The notes beneath the pieces were generated by a model. That model was not told where the DNA came from. It made no database searches and was given only the letters and a program-made list of their open reading frames with translations. Source: Nocardia asiatica NBRC 100129 (GTDB lineage Bacteria; Actinomycetota; Actinomycetes; Mycobacteriales; Mycobacteriaceae). Taken from it: a DNA stretch of 63,000 bases. Every line of letters begins with the position of its first letter. Positions within the stretch are counted from its first letter, which is position 1. The position numbers and the translations under genes were made by a program. Positions 8,799 through 17,812 of this stretch are shown here, one piece after another. The stretch lies in NCBI RefSeq assembly GCF_000308415.1, contig NZ_BAFS01000033.1:1-63000 (forward strand). The letters run 5' to 3'.

Positions 8799-10049
8799 GT
8801 GGGTGTCTCGGGCGGCGAGTCCCTGGGGCGGCGGTTCGGTTGGCTGTGGGCGGCCTACGCGGTGAGCGCCTACGGTACGAGTTTCGGTTTCGGCGCACTG
8901 CCGTTGATCGCGATCAGTGTGCTGCATGCCGGACCGACGGAGGTGTCGATCCTCGCGGCCTCGGGGTTGGCGGTGGGGGCGCTGGTGGCTGTGCCGTTGG
9001 GTCCGTGGGTGGAGTTCCGCCGCAAACGCCCTGTGATGATCGCGATGGATCTGTCCCGGTTCACGGTGCTGGCCAGTATCCCCGTCGCGTTCGCATTCGG
9101 ACTGTTGAGCTTTGCCCAATTGCTCATTGTGTCGGTCGTTGCCGCAGCGGCGGACATCACCTTCCGGGCTGCCAGCGGGGCCTATCTGAAATCACTTGTA
9201 CCACAAAAAGATCTGCTCGTCGCCAACGCACGATTCGAGTCGACCACCTGGACCGCTCAGGTGATCGGACCACCCTTGGGCGGGGCTGCGATGGGAGTGC
9301 TGGGTCCGGTCGTGACGGTACTGGTGGACGCGGTGAGCTACCTGCTGTCGGCCATGGGTATCGGTGCGATCGGTGGCAGCGAACCCCGCCCCGCGCACAA
9401 CCGTGCATCCGGCGTCCGGATGGGCGAGGTGCTGGACGGCTGGCGGTACATCCTCGGCCATCGGGGTCTGCGGGGGATGATGGCTCACTCGGTTCTCTTC
9501 TCAGGACTGCTTCTGGCGGCAGAGCCGTCGCTGGCCGTATTGCTGATCGGGCACCTGGGTTTCGCGCCATGGCAATACGGGCTCGCCTTCGCCGCACCCT
9601 GCGCCGGTGGTCTCATCGGTGCCCGATTGGCCGACCCATTGGCGACGCGATTCGGTCACCATCGCGTCATGATCGCCGCCGCGACCTCGCGCGCGTGCTG
9701 GCCGATCGGATTGGCGTTCGTCGGCCCGGGCATCCCCGGCCTGGTTCTGGTCGTGGTGATCGAGTTCGGACTGATCGTCTGCATTGGCGTGTGCAATCCG
9801 CTGATGGCCACCTACCGACTCCACCAGACCCCCGCCGACCGTGTCCTGCGCACCCTATCGGCGTGGTCGATCACCACGAAAGCCACCACCGCGGCCCTGA
9901 CCGCACTGTGGGGACTGCTCGCGTCGGCCACCAGCCCACGCGCCGCCATCGCCATTTCCGGGGCGCTGTTGCTGGCGACCCCGCTCCTGCTGCCCCGGCA
10001 CGAACATCCCGCAGCGACCGAGCCCGCACTGGTCGACGGGCGAGCGTAG
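8799..10049 (+). CDS. MFS transporter (MFS_3/enterobactin-exporter-like)
   Basis: The 416-residue, twelve-helix permease has the GxLxDR-like loop PLGPWVEFRRKRPVMI after helix 2 and a long N-terminal half reading TSFGFGALPLIAISVLHAGP and GPPLGGAAMGVLGPVV. These are typical of the large actinobacterial MFS_3 group related to EntS and MdfA-like exporters. Such proteins export drugs or siderophores, but the substrate cannot be read from the sequence. The GTG start at 8799 agrees with the start of conserved similarity. No regulator is adjacent. The gene stands alone between the hydrolase relic and the stress-signalling cassette, 226 bases before the STAS gene. Confidence 0.85.
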   Translation: MGVSGGESLGRRFGWLWAAYAVSAYGTSFGFGALPLIAISVLHAGPTEVSILAASGLAVGALVAVPLGPWVEFRRKRPVMIAMDLSRFTVLASIPVAFAFGLLSFAQLLIVSVVAAAADITFRAASGAYLKSLVPQKDLLVANARFESTTWTAQVIGPPLGGAAMGVLGPVVTVLVDAVSYLLSAMGIGAIGGSEPRPAHNRASGVRMGEVLDGWRYILGHRGLRGMMAHSVLFSGLLLAAEPSLAVLLIGHLGFAPWQYGLAFAAPCAGGLIGARLADPLATRFGHHRVMIAAATSRACWPIGLAFVGPGIPGLVLVVVIEFGLIVCIGVCNPLMATYRLHQTPADRVLRTLSAWSITTKATTAALTALWGLLASATSPRAAIAISGALLLATPLLLPRHEHPAATEPALVDGRA

Positions 10050-10275
10050 CCGCCCCGAGTACCGGCGGGGCGATCGCGGGAATCCAGAACGATCGGCGCA
10101 TCGCGGATCGTCCGCCCGTTGGTCGCTTCTCTTTCCAACCTGACGCGCTCCGCCCCCGGCCCCGGGCTGATGGACCAGACGATATCCCGACGCCCTTCCG
10201 GGCGCTGGTCGGCGGCACGGGCAGGCGTAATATCCTGGCGTCGTTTCGTCGTGGCCAACGGAAGGCCGGTGAGCA

Positions 10276-10632
10276 GTGGATCCCGCGCCGTCGACCCCAC
10301 CTCGTGCTCTGTCGAGGTCGGATACGTCGACCCTACGGACGTCTCGGGCCGGCGGCCCTGCCGGGCTGCGGTGCGCGGGCGCCGTCGATCTCACCACCCG
10401 CGACGCCTGGCGCTCGGTTCTCGCGGAGCTGGTCGCGGTCGACCGGGACGTCCACCTGGACCTGTCCGAGCTGACGTTCATCGACGTCAACGGGACGTCG
10501 ACACTGGTAGAGGCCGCAAGCCGGGCGCCGGGGGCGCGACGAATCGCGTTGTGTCGGCCCCCGCCGATGATGCTTCGGATCCTCGAAGTGTTCTGGCCCT
10601 ACTTACACACGATCGAGGTAGTGCACACATGA
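10276..10632 (+). CDS. STAS-domain anti-anti-sigma-type protein
   Basis: The 118-residue product is a single STAS domain, with RCAGAVDLTTRDAWRSVL, then VHLDLSELTFIDVNGTSTLV and a final helix. STAS proteins bind anti-sigma kinases of the RsbW type and free the sigma factor. The usual phosphorylated Ser of the D-S-x-G loop is Val here (FIDVNG). This hints at a scaffold or sensor role rather than a classic phospho-switch, though Thr/Ser at NGTST could substitute. Its stop overlaps the start of the next gene by 4 bases (ATGA), so the STAS protein and the ATPase are co-translated. The start is uncertain by a few codons (GTG 10276 used). Confidence 0.8.
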   Translation: MDPAPSTPPRALSRSDTSTLRTSRAGGPAGLRCAGAVDLTTRDAWRSVLAELVAVDRDVHLDLSELTFIDVNGTSTLVEAASRAPGARRIALCRPPPMMLRILEVFWPYLHTIEVVHT

Positions 10633-11591
10633 GTTCTCCTGGCGCCACGCCGGCCGCTACGACCGACCCCTTTGTGCACCCTGCGCTGTTCTACCGTGAC
10701 TCCGAGGAATACCTCGCGGGCACCCTCGGCTTCATCCGCGAAGGGCTGTCGAACGGTGAGCCGGTCGCCGTGGCGGTTCCCGGGCCGAACCTGGCCCTGC
10801 TGCGCGCCGCACTGGGCTCGGACGCGGCCTCGGTGCGCCTGATGGACATGACCGTCGAAGGCCGCAATCCGGGCCGCATCATCCCCGGCGTACTGCGCGC
10901 CTTCGCCGACGACCACCGGGCCGGACGGGTGCGAATCATCGGTGAACCCATCTGGGCCGGCCGCTCGGCGCTGGAATATCCAGCGTGCGTGCAGCACGAA
11001 GCTCTGATCAACGCGGCATTCACGGGGCGCGAGGTGAGCATTCTGTGTCCCTATGACACCGAACGCCTACCGCCGGACGTGCTGGCCGACGCGCACGCCA
11101 CCCACCCCGTGCTCATCGACGGCAACGGCCGACGAACCAGCGACGACTACGACCCCGACCACATCGTCGAGTCCTACAACCAACCGCTGCCCGCCCCACC
11201 TGCCACCGCCACCGCGGTGGTCTTCGACGTGACGACCCTCGCGCACCTACGGCACGCCGCCGGGGACTACGCGCGCCGAGCAGGCGTCCCCGAGCACCGC
11301 CTGGTCGACTTCGAACTGGTTGTCGCGGAGACCACCACCAACTCCGTCGTCCACGGCGGCGGACACGGCACGTTGACGATGTGGACCGACGAGAACCAGC
11401 TCCGCTGCCAGATCAGCGACAGCGGGCACATCACGAATCCACTCGCGGGCCGCCTGCCAGCGCAGACCTATCGACCGGGCGGGCGCGGCCTGCTGCTGGT
11501 CAACCATCTCACCGATCTCGTGCGCATCCACACCACGCGGCACGGCACGACCATTCAGCTCCACTTCGACCTCGACCGCGATCGGCCATAG
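10629..11591 (+). CDS. MEDS-domain / HATPase_c anti-sigma regulatory kinase
   Basis: Residues about 15-170 form a MEDS domain (methanogen/methylotroph DcmR sensory): HPALFYRDSEEYLAGTLGFI, RIIPGVLRAFADDHRAGRVRIIGE and CPYDTERLP. Residues about 200-315 form an RsbW/SpoIIAB-like ATPase: FELVVAETTTNSVVHGGGHG is the N box, ISDSGHITNP the G1 box and GGRGLLLVNHLTD the G2 box. There is no HisKA domain, so this is an anti-sigma or serine kinase-type protein rather than a two-component kinase. With the STAS gene that overlaps its start and the phosphatase downstream, it forms the core of a partner-switching module. The sensed signal is unknown. Confidence 0.88.
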   Translation: MSSPGATPAATTDPFVHPALFYRDSEEYLAGTLGFIREGLSNGEPVAVAVPGPNLALLRAALGSDAASVRLMDMTVEGRNPGRIIPGVLRAFADDHRAGRVRIIGEPIWAGRSALEYPACVQHEALINAAFTGREVSILCPYDTERLPPDVLADAHATHPVLIDGNGRRTSDDYDPDHIVESYNQPLPAPPATATAVVFDVTTLAHLRHAAGDYARRAGVPEHRLVDFELVVAETTTNSVVHGGGHGTLTMWTDENQLRCQISDSGHITNPLAGRLPAQTYRPGGRGLLLVNHLTDLVRIHTTRHGTTIQLHFDLDRDRP

Positions 11592-11792
11592 CGCCGCAGA
11601 CGACGGCCGCGGTTCGCCGGGTCCGGGACCACGAGTTGTCCGCTATTCTTGACAGGCGCTGTCTGCGCACCGACCAGCCCTCTCGCGTTCGATGACGGCC
11701 CCGGGAAGGCTGCCGGGAGCGCTCGAATCTTGCCGTCGCACGGACCACCGCAGACCGGGCCGCCGGAGGGGGTCGAGGAGGTGCATGACGCC

Positions 11793-12545
11793 ATGCCCGC
11801 GGATCTCCCGCCGACGGAGGGCTCGCTGAGCGATCTCGCGGCTACGCAGCATATCGCGGCCGCGTTCGCGCGGATGTCGGGCCTGTTTCTCTCCGCCGAG
11901 ACGGTGACCACGGCGTTGCAGTTGATCACGGCGCTGTCGGTGGAAATGGTTCCCCGCACCGCCGGGGCCGGTATCACCCTGCTGGACCGGGAAGGCGAAC
12001 GGGTGACCGCGGCGGCCACCGATCGCGTGGTCGAAGCAGCCGACAGCTTGCAATACGAGCTGGAGACGGGTCCGTGCCTGGACGCGTGGGCGAACCGGAC
12101 GGTGGTACGGGTCGACGACTTCGCGGTGGACGATCGATGGCCGCTGTGGTCGCGCCGGGCGGCGCAGCTGGGGCTGCGGTCGTCGGTGAGCGCCCCGCTC
12201 GTCGCGGGTACGCAGGCGTTGGGCGCGATCAAGGTCTACGCCGCCGAACCGAATTCCTATGGCGCGCGCGAGGATCATCTGCTGACCATGTTCTCCGCTC
12301 AGGCGGCGATGTTGTTGTCGAACATGCGTGCCGCCGAGGACGCCGAGCGTGTCAGCGCTCAGATCGCCGACCAGCTGCGCACGCGGGAAGCGGTCACGCT
12401 GGCGAAGGGCATCGTCATGGCTCGTGACGGGGTGGACGAGCGGACCGCGTTCCTGACGCTGGCCCATAGCGCGAGCGACCAGCGCACCACATTGCGCCGG
12501 GTCGCCGAACGCCTTACCCAGTCGACCGTGCGGCGACTGCGCTGA
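11793..12545 (+). CDS. GAF-ANTAR transcription antitermination regulator
   Basis: Residues about 15-165 form a GAF sensor, with MVPRTAGAGITLLDREGERV, LETGPCLDAW and VDDRWPLWSRRAAQLGLRSS. The last 65 residues form an ANTAR domain, with LRTREAVTLAKGIVMARDGV and EERTAFxxL-like DERTAFLTLAHSASDQ. ANTAR proteins bind paired RNA hexaloop hairpins and prevent premature termination. In mycobacteria and Nocardia, GAF-ANTAR proteins are stress or nutrient regulators. ATG 11793 lies behind GAGGAGG; GTG 11781 four codons earlier is possible. It is third in the cassette, about 200 bases after the MEDS/ATPase gene and 54 bases before the phosphatase gene. Confidence 0.88.
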   Translation: MPADLPPTEGSLSDLAATQHIAAAFARMSGLFLSAETVTTALQLITALSVEMVPRTAGAGITLLDREGERVTAAATDRVVEAADSLQYELETGPCLDAWANRTVVRVDDFAVDDRWPLWSRRAAQLGLRSSVSAPLVAGTQALGAIKVYAAEPNSYGAREDHLLTMFSAQAAMLLSNMRAAEDAERVSAQIADQLRTREAVTLAKGIVMARDGVDERTAFLTLAHSASDQRTTLRRVAERLTQSTVRRLR

Positions 12546-12599
12546 AAGGTGTTGCCATGCCCCTCGAAGTCGATGCCGACCGTGAGGATGGTGGCCGCG

Positions 12600-14105
12600 A
12601 TGACCGACGATCCGGCAATTGACGAAGCCGACGACCGCGCCCGCGACCAGCAGCGCAGTCTCGTGCTGGCGTTGAAGGGCGCGCAGCTTTCCGTCGAGGA
12701 ACTGTGGATGCGCTACTTCGGCATGGGTGGCGAGGCCGGGTTCCTCGAGGTCGACGCCTATGTACACGGGGCGGGTAGAACGCCCGCCCTGGATCGCGAC
12801 ATCCTCGCCCACGCGGTCAACGAGCGCCTCGACGAGCTGACCTGGGCCAAGCGCGCCGTCTACAGTCGTTCGCTGCGCAGCCGCGAGCCTCGCGACCCCC
12901 CTTTGGCCGCGCTGGTGCGACTGCTCGAAGGCGCCGAACTCGCCCCGCCGGACCGCCTACCCGCCATCGCCGAGACCGCGGGGCAGGCAATGGGTGTCCA
13001 CATCAGGATCTACCTGGTCGACTACGACCAGCGATACCTTTGCCCCCTGCCGGCCGGGTCCCCCACCGGCGAAGAGGAGGCGGTACCGGCAGGCGCTTTC
13101 GAGATCGACAACACCCTGCCGGGGCGAGCGTTCCAGCAGGTGCAAACGCTGCCATCGCAGACCTCTGATCGGTACCGACTGTGGGTGCCGCTGCTGGACG
13201 GAGTCGAGCGTCTCGGCGTCTTGGACGTTCAAGTGAACGACATCGACGATTTGTACGATCCCGGTCTTCGCGCGCAATGCCAATGGTTGTCGCACCTGCT
13301 CGGCCACCTCGTCACCGCGATGGGTCAGTACGGCGACGCACTCGAACGGACCCGGCTGCGCGCCCGTCGGACGGTCAACGCCGAGCTGATCTGGTCACTG
13401 TTGCCGCCACTGACCGCAGGCGTGGACAGCTTCGTCGTCACCGGCGTCATCGAACCACGGCACAGCGTCAGCGGCGACGCGTTCGATTACGCCCTGTCCG
13501 AGACCACCGCGGATCTGATCGTCTTGGACGCCGTCGGCCACGATTTGCGCAGCGGTTTGATCGCCGCCGCCGCGCTGGCGGCCTACCGCAGCGCCCGTCA
13601 CGCCGGCCACGGCCTCTACGAACAAGCGCGCACCATCGACGAGACCATCAGCCGTCAGTTCGGGCACTCGTTGTTCGCCACCGCCGTCCTCGCGGAACTC
13701 GACCTGGCCACCGGCCGGCTCCGCTACATCAACGCAGGCCACCCGGAGCCACTCATCATGCGCGGCGGCAAGATCGTCAAACCTCTCCACGCCGGTCACA
13801 GCCTGCCGCTCGGCCTCGGCATCGGCGAACTCCACATCGGCGAAGAATTCCTCCAGCCCGAGGACTGGCTGCTGCTGTACACCGACGGCGTCCCCGAGGC
13901 GCGCGACGACAACGGCGAATTCTTCGGCGAAACGCGGCTCATCGACTTCCTCCGCCGCGAAGCCGCCGCAGGCCACCCGCCACCGGAGACAGCGCGCCGG
14001 CTCATCAAGGCCGTGCTCGACCATCAGCACCAGCCGCTGGAGGACGACGCCACCGTTCTGCTCGCCCGCTGGACCCACCCCCGTCAACTGATGCCGGACG
14101 CTTAG
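12600..14105 (+). CDS. GAF-SpoIIE/PP2C serine phosphatase (RsbU type)
   Basis: The 501-residue soluble protein starts with a short N-terminal helical region of the actinobacterial RsbU group (VEELWMRYFGMGGEAGFLEV). A GAF-like domain of about 130 residues follows. The C-terminal SpoIIE/PP2C phosphatase begins with SVSGDAFDYALSETTADLIV (metal-binding Asp) and continues with LDAVGHDLRSGLIAAAALAA, INAGHPEPLIMRGGK and LLLYTDGVPEARD. It would dephosphorylate a STAS antagonist, reversing the kinase encoded two genes upstream. A GAGGATGG site supports ATG 12600. The cassette STAS, ATPase, ANTAR, PP2C thus contains both arms of a partner switch plus an RNA-level output. Confidence 0.88.
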   Translation: MTDDPAIDEADDRARDQQRSLVLALKGAQLSVEELWMRYFGMGGEAGFLEVDAYVHGAGRTPALDRDILAHAVNERLDELTWAKRAVYSRSLRSREPRDPPLAALVRLLEGAELAPPDRLPAIAETAGQAMGVHIRIYLVDYDQRYLCPLPAGSPTGEEEAVPAGAFEIDNTLPGRAFQQVQTLPSQTSDRYRLWVPLLDGVERLGVLDVQVNDIDDLYDPGLRAQCQWLSHLLGHLVTAMGQYGDALERTRLRARRTVNAELIWSLLPPLTAGVDSFVVTGVIEPRHSVSGDAFDYALSETTADLIVLDAVGHDLRSGLIAAAALAAYRSARHAGHGLYEQARTIDETISRQFGHSLFATAVLAELDLATGRLRYINAGHPEPLIMRGGKIVKPLHAGHSLPLGLGIGELHIGEEFLQPEDWLLLYTDGVPEARDDNGEFFGETRLIDFLRREAAAGHPPPETARRLIKAVLDHQHQPLEDDATVLLARWTHPRQLMPDA

Positions 14106-14120
14106 CGCCCCGGCCGATCG

Positions 14121-14150
14121 CCGGCACCTTTCGAACGAAGGTGGTGCCGG
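14121..14150. terminator. Hairpin between convergent genes
   Basis: CCGGCACC and GGTGCCGG arms around a TTTCGAACGAA centre form an imperfect stem between the phosphatase stop and the end of the Mn catalase gene. It is probably a shared terminator. Confidence 0.6.
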
Positions 14151-14166
14151 TGACCGGCCTACCGGA

Positions 14167-15078
14167 TCAGGGCTTGTTCGGGTCGAGAGCGTCCTTGACC
14201 TTGCCGACCAGACCGGCCTCGGTGCCGAACGCCGCCGAGCGCGGCTTGCCCTGGGAGCCGTCGTAAGTGGCGTAGAGCTGCGGGTCCGGCGGCGGGGCCG
14301 AGGCCTTGTCGCCCAGCGGTTGCGGGTCGGCGAGGAAACCGTTCTGGTGCACACCGTCCGGAGCGACGCCGGTCGCCCACCGGCCCTGGTCGGACTCGGT
14401 GCCATCGGACAGGTGCCACAGGCTCGTCGCATGCTCGGAGTGCTCTTCGTCGAACAGCGCGTTCGGCGTGACGGTGCCCTCCAAGCCGTCTTCTTTCAGC
14501 TGTTCGATCGCCGCGAGCCAGAGGTTCTGGTGGTAGGTGTCGCGGGCGAGGTTGAACTTCAGCATGTCCTTGACGCCGGGGTCGTCGGTCATGTTGTACA
14601 GGCGCGCGGTCTGGATACGGCCCTGCGCTTCGGCGGCCACGTTGGCGCGGAAGTCCGCCAGCAAGTTGCCGCTGGCCACGATGTATCGGCCGTTCCACGG
14701 CACCCCGTTGCTGTCCGACAGCGAGGGCCCGCCGCCGGAGACGATCGCCTGCTGCGGATCCATCCCGCCCAGCACGGCGGCCACGACCGGATCGGCCGCT
14801 GCCTCCTGCGTGGCGCGCGTCGCGGGAGCGCCTTCCAGCAGCCGCGCGATCATCGTGGCGATCATTTCGACGTGCCCGATCTCCTCGGTGGCGACGTCCA
14901 TGATCATGTCCTTGTATTTGCCGGGCATCCGGCAGTTCCACCCCTGGAACAGGTACTGCATGGTGACGGTCATTTCCCCGTACGCTCCGCCGATGAGCTC
15001 TTGGAGCTTGCGTGCGTAAACAGGGTCGGGCTTCTCTGGTTTTACGTCGAACTGTAGGTAATCGGTATGACGGAACAT
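14167..15078 (-). CDS. Manganese catalase family protein
   Basis: The 303-residue ferritin-like protein matches the dimanganese catalase family in length and motifs. A first-helix metal ligand is in LIGGAYGEMTVTMQYLFQGW, EEIGHVEMIATMIARLL supplies the E-x-x-H pair of the second helix, and ANVAAEAQGRIQTARLYN plus RDTYHQNLWLAAIEQL supply the third and fourth. Mn catalases disproportionate hydrogen peroxide without haem. ATG 15078 follows TTGGAGGCG. The Asp/Pro-rich tail is usual for the Bacillus/actinobacterial branch. It neighbours a hemerythrin-like gene on the same strand, suggesting an oxidative or oxygen stress pair, though they have separate starts 190 bases apart. Confidence 0.9.
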   Translation of the reverse strand: MFRHTDYLQFDVKPEKPDPVYARKLQELIGGAYGEMTVTMQYLFQGWNCRMPGKYKDMIMDVATEEIGHVEMIATMIARLLEGAPATRATQEAAADPVVAAVLGGMDPQQAIVSGGGPSLSDSNGVPWNGRYIVASGNLLADFRANVAAEAQGRIQTARLYNMTDDPGVKDMLKFNLARDTYHQNLWLAAIEQLKEDGLEGTVTPNALFDEEHSEHATSLWHLSDGTESDQGRWATGVAPDGVHQNGFLADPQPLGDKASAPPPDPQLYATYDGSQGKPRSAAFGTEAGLVGKVKDALDPNKP

Positions 15079-15268
15079 GCACGCCTCCAAGACGACGATC
15101 GGGATCCCCTGCCGTCGTGCGAATACCTCCGCCGATCCGGCGCAAACCGGGGGCGGTGACGTAATCTCACTTGAATGCCTTGTGGCACAATATCTTTCGT
15201 TTGCAGCGACGAAGACGGCCCGCCTCTGGGGTGGGCTTCGGACATATGGGAAGTTCGGACCGGGCCGA

Positions 15269-15976
15269 TCAGGTCCGGGTGGAGGGATGCTCACCTCGCC
15301 GCAACGGCGGAAGGTGCTCCACCGCCCCCGCCGCCAATGCCAGGGCACGGCTGACGTGCGCGCAGCCGGCCGCCCACCGGCCCGGCGCTCGCCGAGCCGC
15401 CCGGTCGAGTCGGTCACGCGAACGGTCCAGGGGCGCCAGCGGCACCGCCGCCAGCGCATTGCCGGGCAGTCGCCGGGCCACGGTCGGGTGCGGTCGCGTC
15501 GGCGCGGTGACCCGTACCGCCAGCCACGCCCATCCCAGCCGGCGCAAGGTCTGCGCGTCGAGCGCCTCCTGCAACTTCGGCAGCAGCACGTCTTCCTCGT
15601 CGCGCACATCCTGGCGCAGCAGCGCCTCGATTCTTCCGAACAACCGGCGGTGGTCGAGGCTGTCGGCGTCCAGCGACTCCAATTCGGTGAACAACTGGTT
15701 GATTTCCTGATGCTCCTGCTCGACACGCAGCGTCAGTTCCTCGCCATCCGGCAGGACCCGCCGGACCAGCGGCCACAGCACCGCTTCCTCCGCGAACGCA
15801 TGCGGAAAAACCAGTCGGCACAGAGCCGTCAACGCCTCCCGGCGGGCGTCGCCGACGCTGTCGCCGATCCGGACCAGCAAGGCGTCGAGCACTTGATGAT
15901 CGCGGCGCTGCAAGCTCAGCACACTGCGCGGACCACCTAGCTCCGCTTCGGTCTGATCGGCAAGCGAACGCGGCAT
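15269..15976 (-). CDS. Hemerythrin HHE-domain protein
   Basis: The 235-residue protein has a four-helix hemerythrin-like domain, with LQRRDHQVLDALLVRIGDSV (first His), PHAFAEEAVLWPLVRR (H-x4-E), VEQEHQEINQLFTELESL and RQDVRDEEDVLLPKLQEAL. The HHE cation-binding family binds a diiron centre and is used for oxygen, NO or iron handling. The C-terminal 80 residues are Arg/Ala-rich with no known fold. The start is the second of two close ATGs, chosen because AAGGAG lies six bases upstream at 15976. It is transcribed toward the Mn catalase gene, with which it may share a stress role. Confidence 0.85.
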   Translation of the reverse strand: MPRSLADQTEAELGGPRSVLSLQRRDHQVLDALLVRIGDSVGDARREALTALCRLVFPHAFAEEAVLWPLVRRVLPDGEELTLRVEQEHQEINQLFTELESLDADSLDHRRLFGRIEALLRQDVRDEEDVLLPKLQEALDAQTLRRLGWAWLAVRVTAPTRPHPTVARRLPGNALAAVPLAPLDRSRDRLDRAARRAPGRWAAGCAHVSRALALAAGAVEHLPPLRRGEHPSTRT

Positions 15977-16155
15977 CGACAGCTCCTTCATAGGTCCGGA
16001 CTCGCGCACGAGCTACCCCCGCTCCCCCGGGCCAAACATCCCTGCTCGCCGGTTCTCTTCGCCCGGACTGTTCCAGCCCTCAGCGACGGCGCGAATCCCT
16101 GGCTGCCATCCGCTCGCCAACCCTTTCCTCAGCTGGCGCGCGCTTCGTCCTGACG

Positions 16156-16806
16156 TCACGCTCGCTTCGCGAGCAGTGTCGGCGCGTCTCCGGTGATCTG
16201 GTCCCACCCTTGGCGGCGCCCGGTCACGGCCAGCAAGAGAGCGGCGGCCGGGCCCGTGATGATCGGTCCAGCGCCTACGGCCCATTCGGTGTCGGTGGCC
16301 ACGAGGCGGCAACCTGCGAATCGCCTCCGGGCGTGGAACGGTCCGCCCGTCGTCCAGATGCGGTCGAGCGCGACGACCGTAGCGGCTTTCGGCATCTCCC
16401 GGGTGATGCCGAGCGGCAGCGCGATGTCTTGGCCGTGTACCAGGAGATCCATCAGACGGTCGGCCGGTGTCGTGCCGAACGCCGTGACTCGCGCATCGAT
16501 ACTGTCCCGCAATTCATCCAGCAACTGCCCGGTCGTGACCTGGTCGGCGTGCCGAACAGCGGTATCGCGAATCGCCAGGTGGAGTCTGCCCCCCGCGCGG
16601 ATCAGGTTGACCAGGATCCAGCCGACATCGACGCGAGCCGACAGCACGACGTGCGCGACAACGTCACGCACGCGCCAGCCATCGCACAGTGAGGGATGGT
16701 CCCAGTCGGCTTCGGTCAGCGGCGCCAGCAGTGCGGCCAAACCGGCGCGCTCGGCAGCGACGGCCTGCCAGACCTGGTCGGTGCTCATCGTGGTGTCCTC
16801 GGTCAT
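16156..16806 (-). CDS. Maleylpyruvate isomerase-family mycothiol-dependent enzyme
   Basis: The 216-residue DinB-like protein has the MDMPI N-terminal domain: VAAERAGLAALLAPLTEADW, then LCDGWRVRDVVAHVVLSARV with the metal-binding His, and MDLLVHGQDIALPLG with a second His pair. Family members are mycothiol-dependent isomerases or transferases specific to actinobacteria; the substrate here is unknown. ATG 16806 has AAGGAG seven bases upstream. It is divergent from a MerR regulator with a MerR-type palindrome between them, so it is probably the target of that regulator. This pairing is common and often signals thiol-reactive or xenobiotic stress. Confidence 0.85.
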   Translation of the reverse strand: MTEDTTMSTDQVWQAVAAERAGLAALLAPLTEADWDHPSLCDGWRVRDVVAHVVLSARVDVGWILVNLIRAGGRLHLAIRDTAVRHADQVTTGQLLDELRDSIDARVTAFGTTPADRLMDLLVHGQDIALPLGITREMPKAATVVALDRIWTTGGPFHARRRFAGCRLVATDTEWAVGAGPIITGPAAALLLAVTGRRQGWDQITGDAPTLLAKRA

Positions 16807-16844
16807 CGGCAGCTCCTTCTCCCAGTGCGTGTTCCGATACGGTA

Positions 16845-16869
16845 GGAACTCCACTGGAGTGGAGGTTCC
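16845..16869. promoter_or_regulatory. MerR-type operator between divergent genes
   Basis: The imperfect inverted repeat GGAACTCCAC-TGGA-GTGGAGGTTCC lies just before the GTG of the MerR gene and 39 bases before the mycothiol-type enzyme on the other strand. MerR regulators bind such palindromes between over-spaced promoter boxes, so autoregulation plus control of the divergent gene is likely. Confidence 0.65.
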
Positions 16870-16876
16870 AGCGATC

Positions 16877-17812
16877 GTGACCGAGAACACACGCCGTGAC
16901 GGCTTGGTGACTATCGGAGAGCTGTCGCGATCGACGGGTGTGCCGGTGCGCACTCTCCGCTTCTACTGCGACGACGGGATCCTGGAGGCGAGACGCAGCA
17001 CCGGCGGGCACCGCTTGTTCGACCCGGCGAGCGCGGTCGACCGGGTACTGCTGCTGCGCCGCCTCCGGGCGCTCGGGCTGAGTCTGTCCGCGATCACCGA
17101 CGTCCTCTCCGGCGTCGCCTCCATCGCCGACGCGGTCGCCGCCGAACGCGCCGCGCTCGACACCGAACTGCGCACGCTGGGCTGGCGGCGAGCATCGCTG
17201 CGCGCCGTCGAGGACGCCCCACCCGCCGAACGCGCCGCCCGGTTGCAACTGCTTGCCGCCGTGCAAGATCGTGATCAAGCACGCGACCGTCTCGTGCAGT
17301 TCTGGCAGCGACTGCTCACGCCCCTCCCCTCGGGGATCTTCGACGGGTTCGTCGCGATGAACATCCCGGACCTGACGGCCGACCCACCGCCGCGACAAGT
17401 CGTCGCCTACGCCGAGCTCACCGCCGCGATCACCGATCCCGCACTGTCCACCGCGATGTCCCGCCAACTCTGGCGGACCGACCCGACCGGAATTCACGAC
17501 AAACGCGCATTGGTGATCGGAGTCGCCGAAGTATGCGAAACCGTCGACGCCCTGGTCGCCGCACGCTGTGCACCCCGCCCCGGCGCCGAACTCGACCAGT
17601 TCGTCGACGTCCACGCGACGGCCCGACGCGAACGCGACACTCCACGCCTGCGGCGCCGGCTCCTCGACGACGCCACCGACACCCACCCGGTCATCCGCCG
17701 CTACTGGCAACTCACCACCGAGCTCACCGGAACGACCACCTCCGGCGGCGCCCAGTACTGGCTCTACCGAGCGTTGGCACGGTGGAGCGATCCGGCAGCG
17801 GATCACGGGTGA
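16877..17812 (+). CDS. MerR family transcriptional regulator with long effector domain
   Basis: The 311-residue protein has an N-terminal winged helix TIGELSRSTGVPVRTLRFYC followed by DDGILEARRSTGGHRLFDPA, the MerR hallmark. A dimerisation helix follows (residues about 75-130), then a helical ligand-binding region of about 180 residues rather than a short metal loop. No Cys cluster for metals is visible, so the effector is probably organic. The GTG start at 16877 begins six residues before the HTH. It is divergent from the mycothiol-dependent enzyme and directly behind the palindrome at 16845. Confidence 0.88.
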   Translation: MTENTRRDGLVTIGELSRSTGVPVRTLRFYCDDGILEARRSTGGHRLFDPASAVDRVLLLRRLRALGLSLSAITDVLSGVASIADAVAAERAALDTELRTLGWRRASLRAVEDAPPAERAARLQLLAAVQDRDQARDRLVQFWQRLLTPLPSGIFDGFVAMNIPDLTADPPPRQVVAYAELTAAITDPALSTAMSRQLWRTDPTGIHDKRALVIGVAEVCETVDALVAARCAPRPGAELDQFVDVHATARRERDTPRLRRRLLDDATDTHPVIRRYWQLTTELTGTTTSGGAQYWLYRALARWSDPAADHG

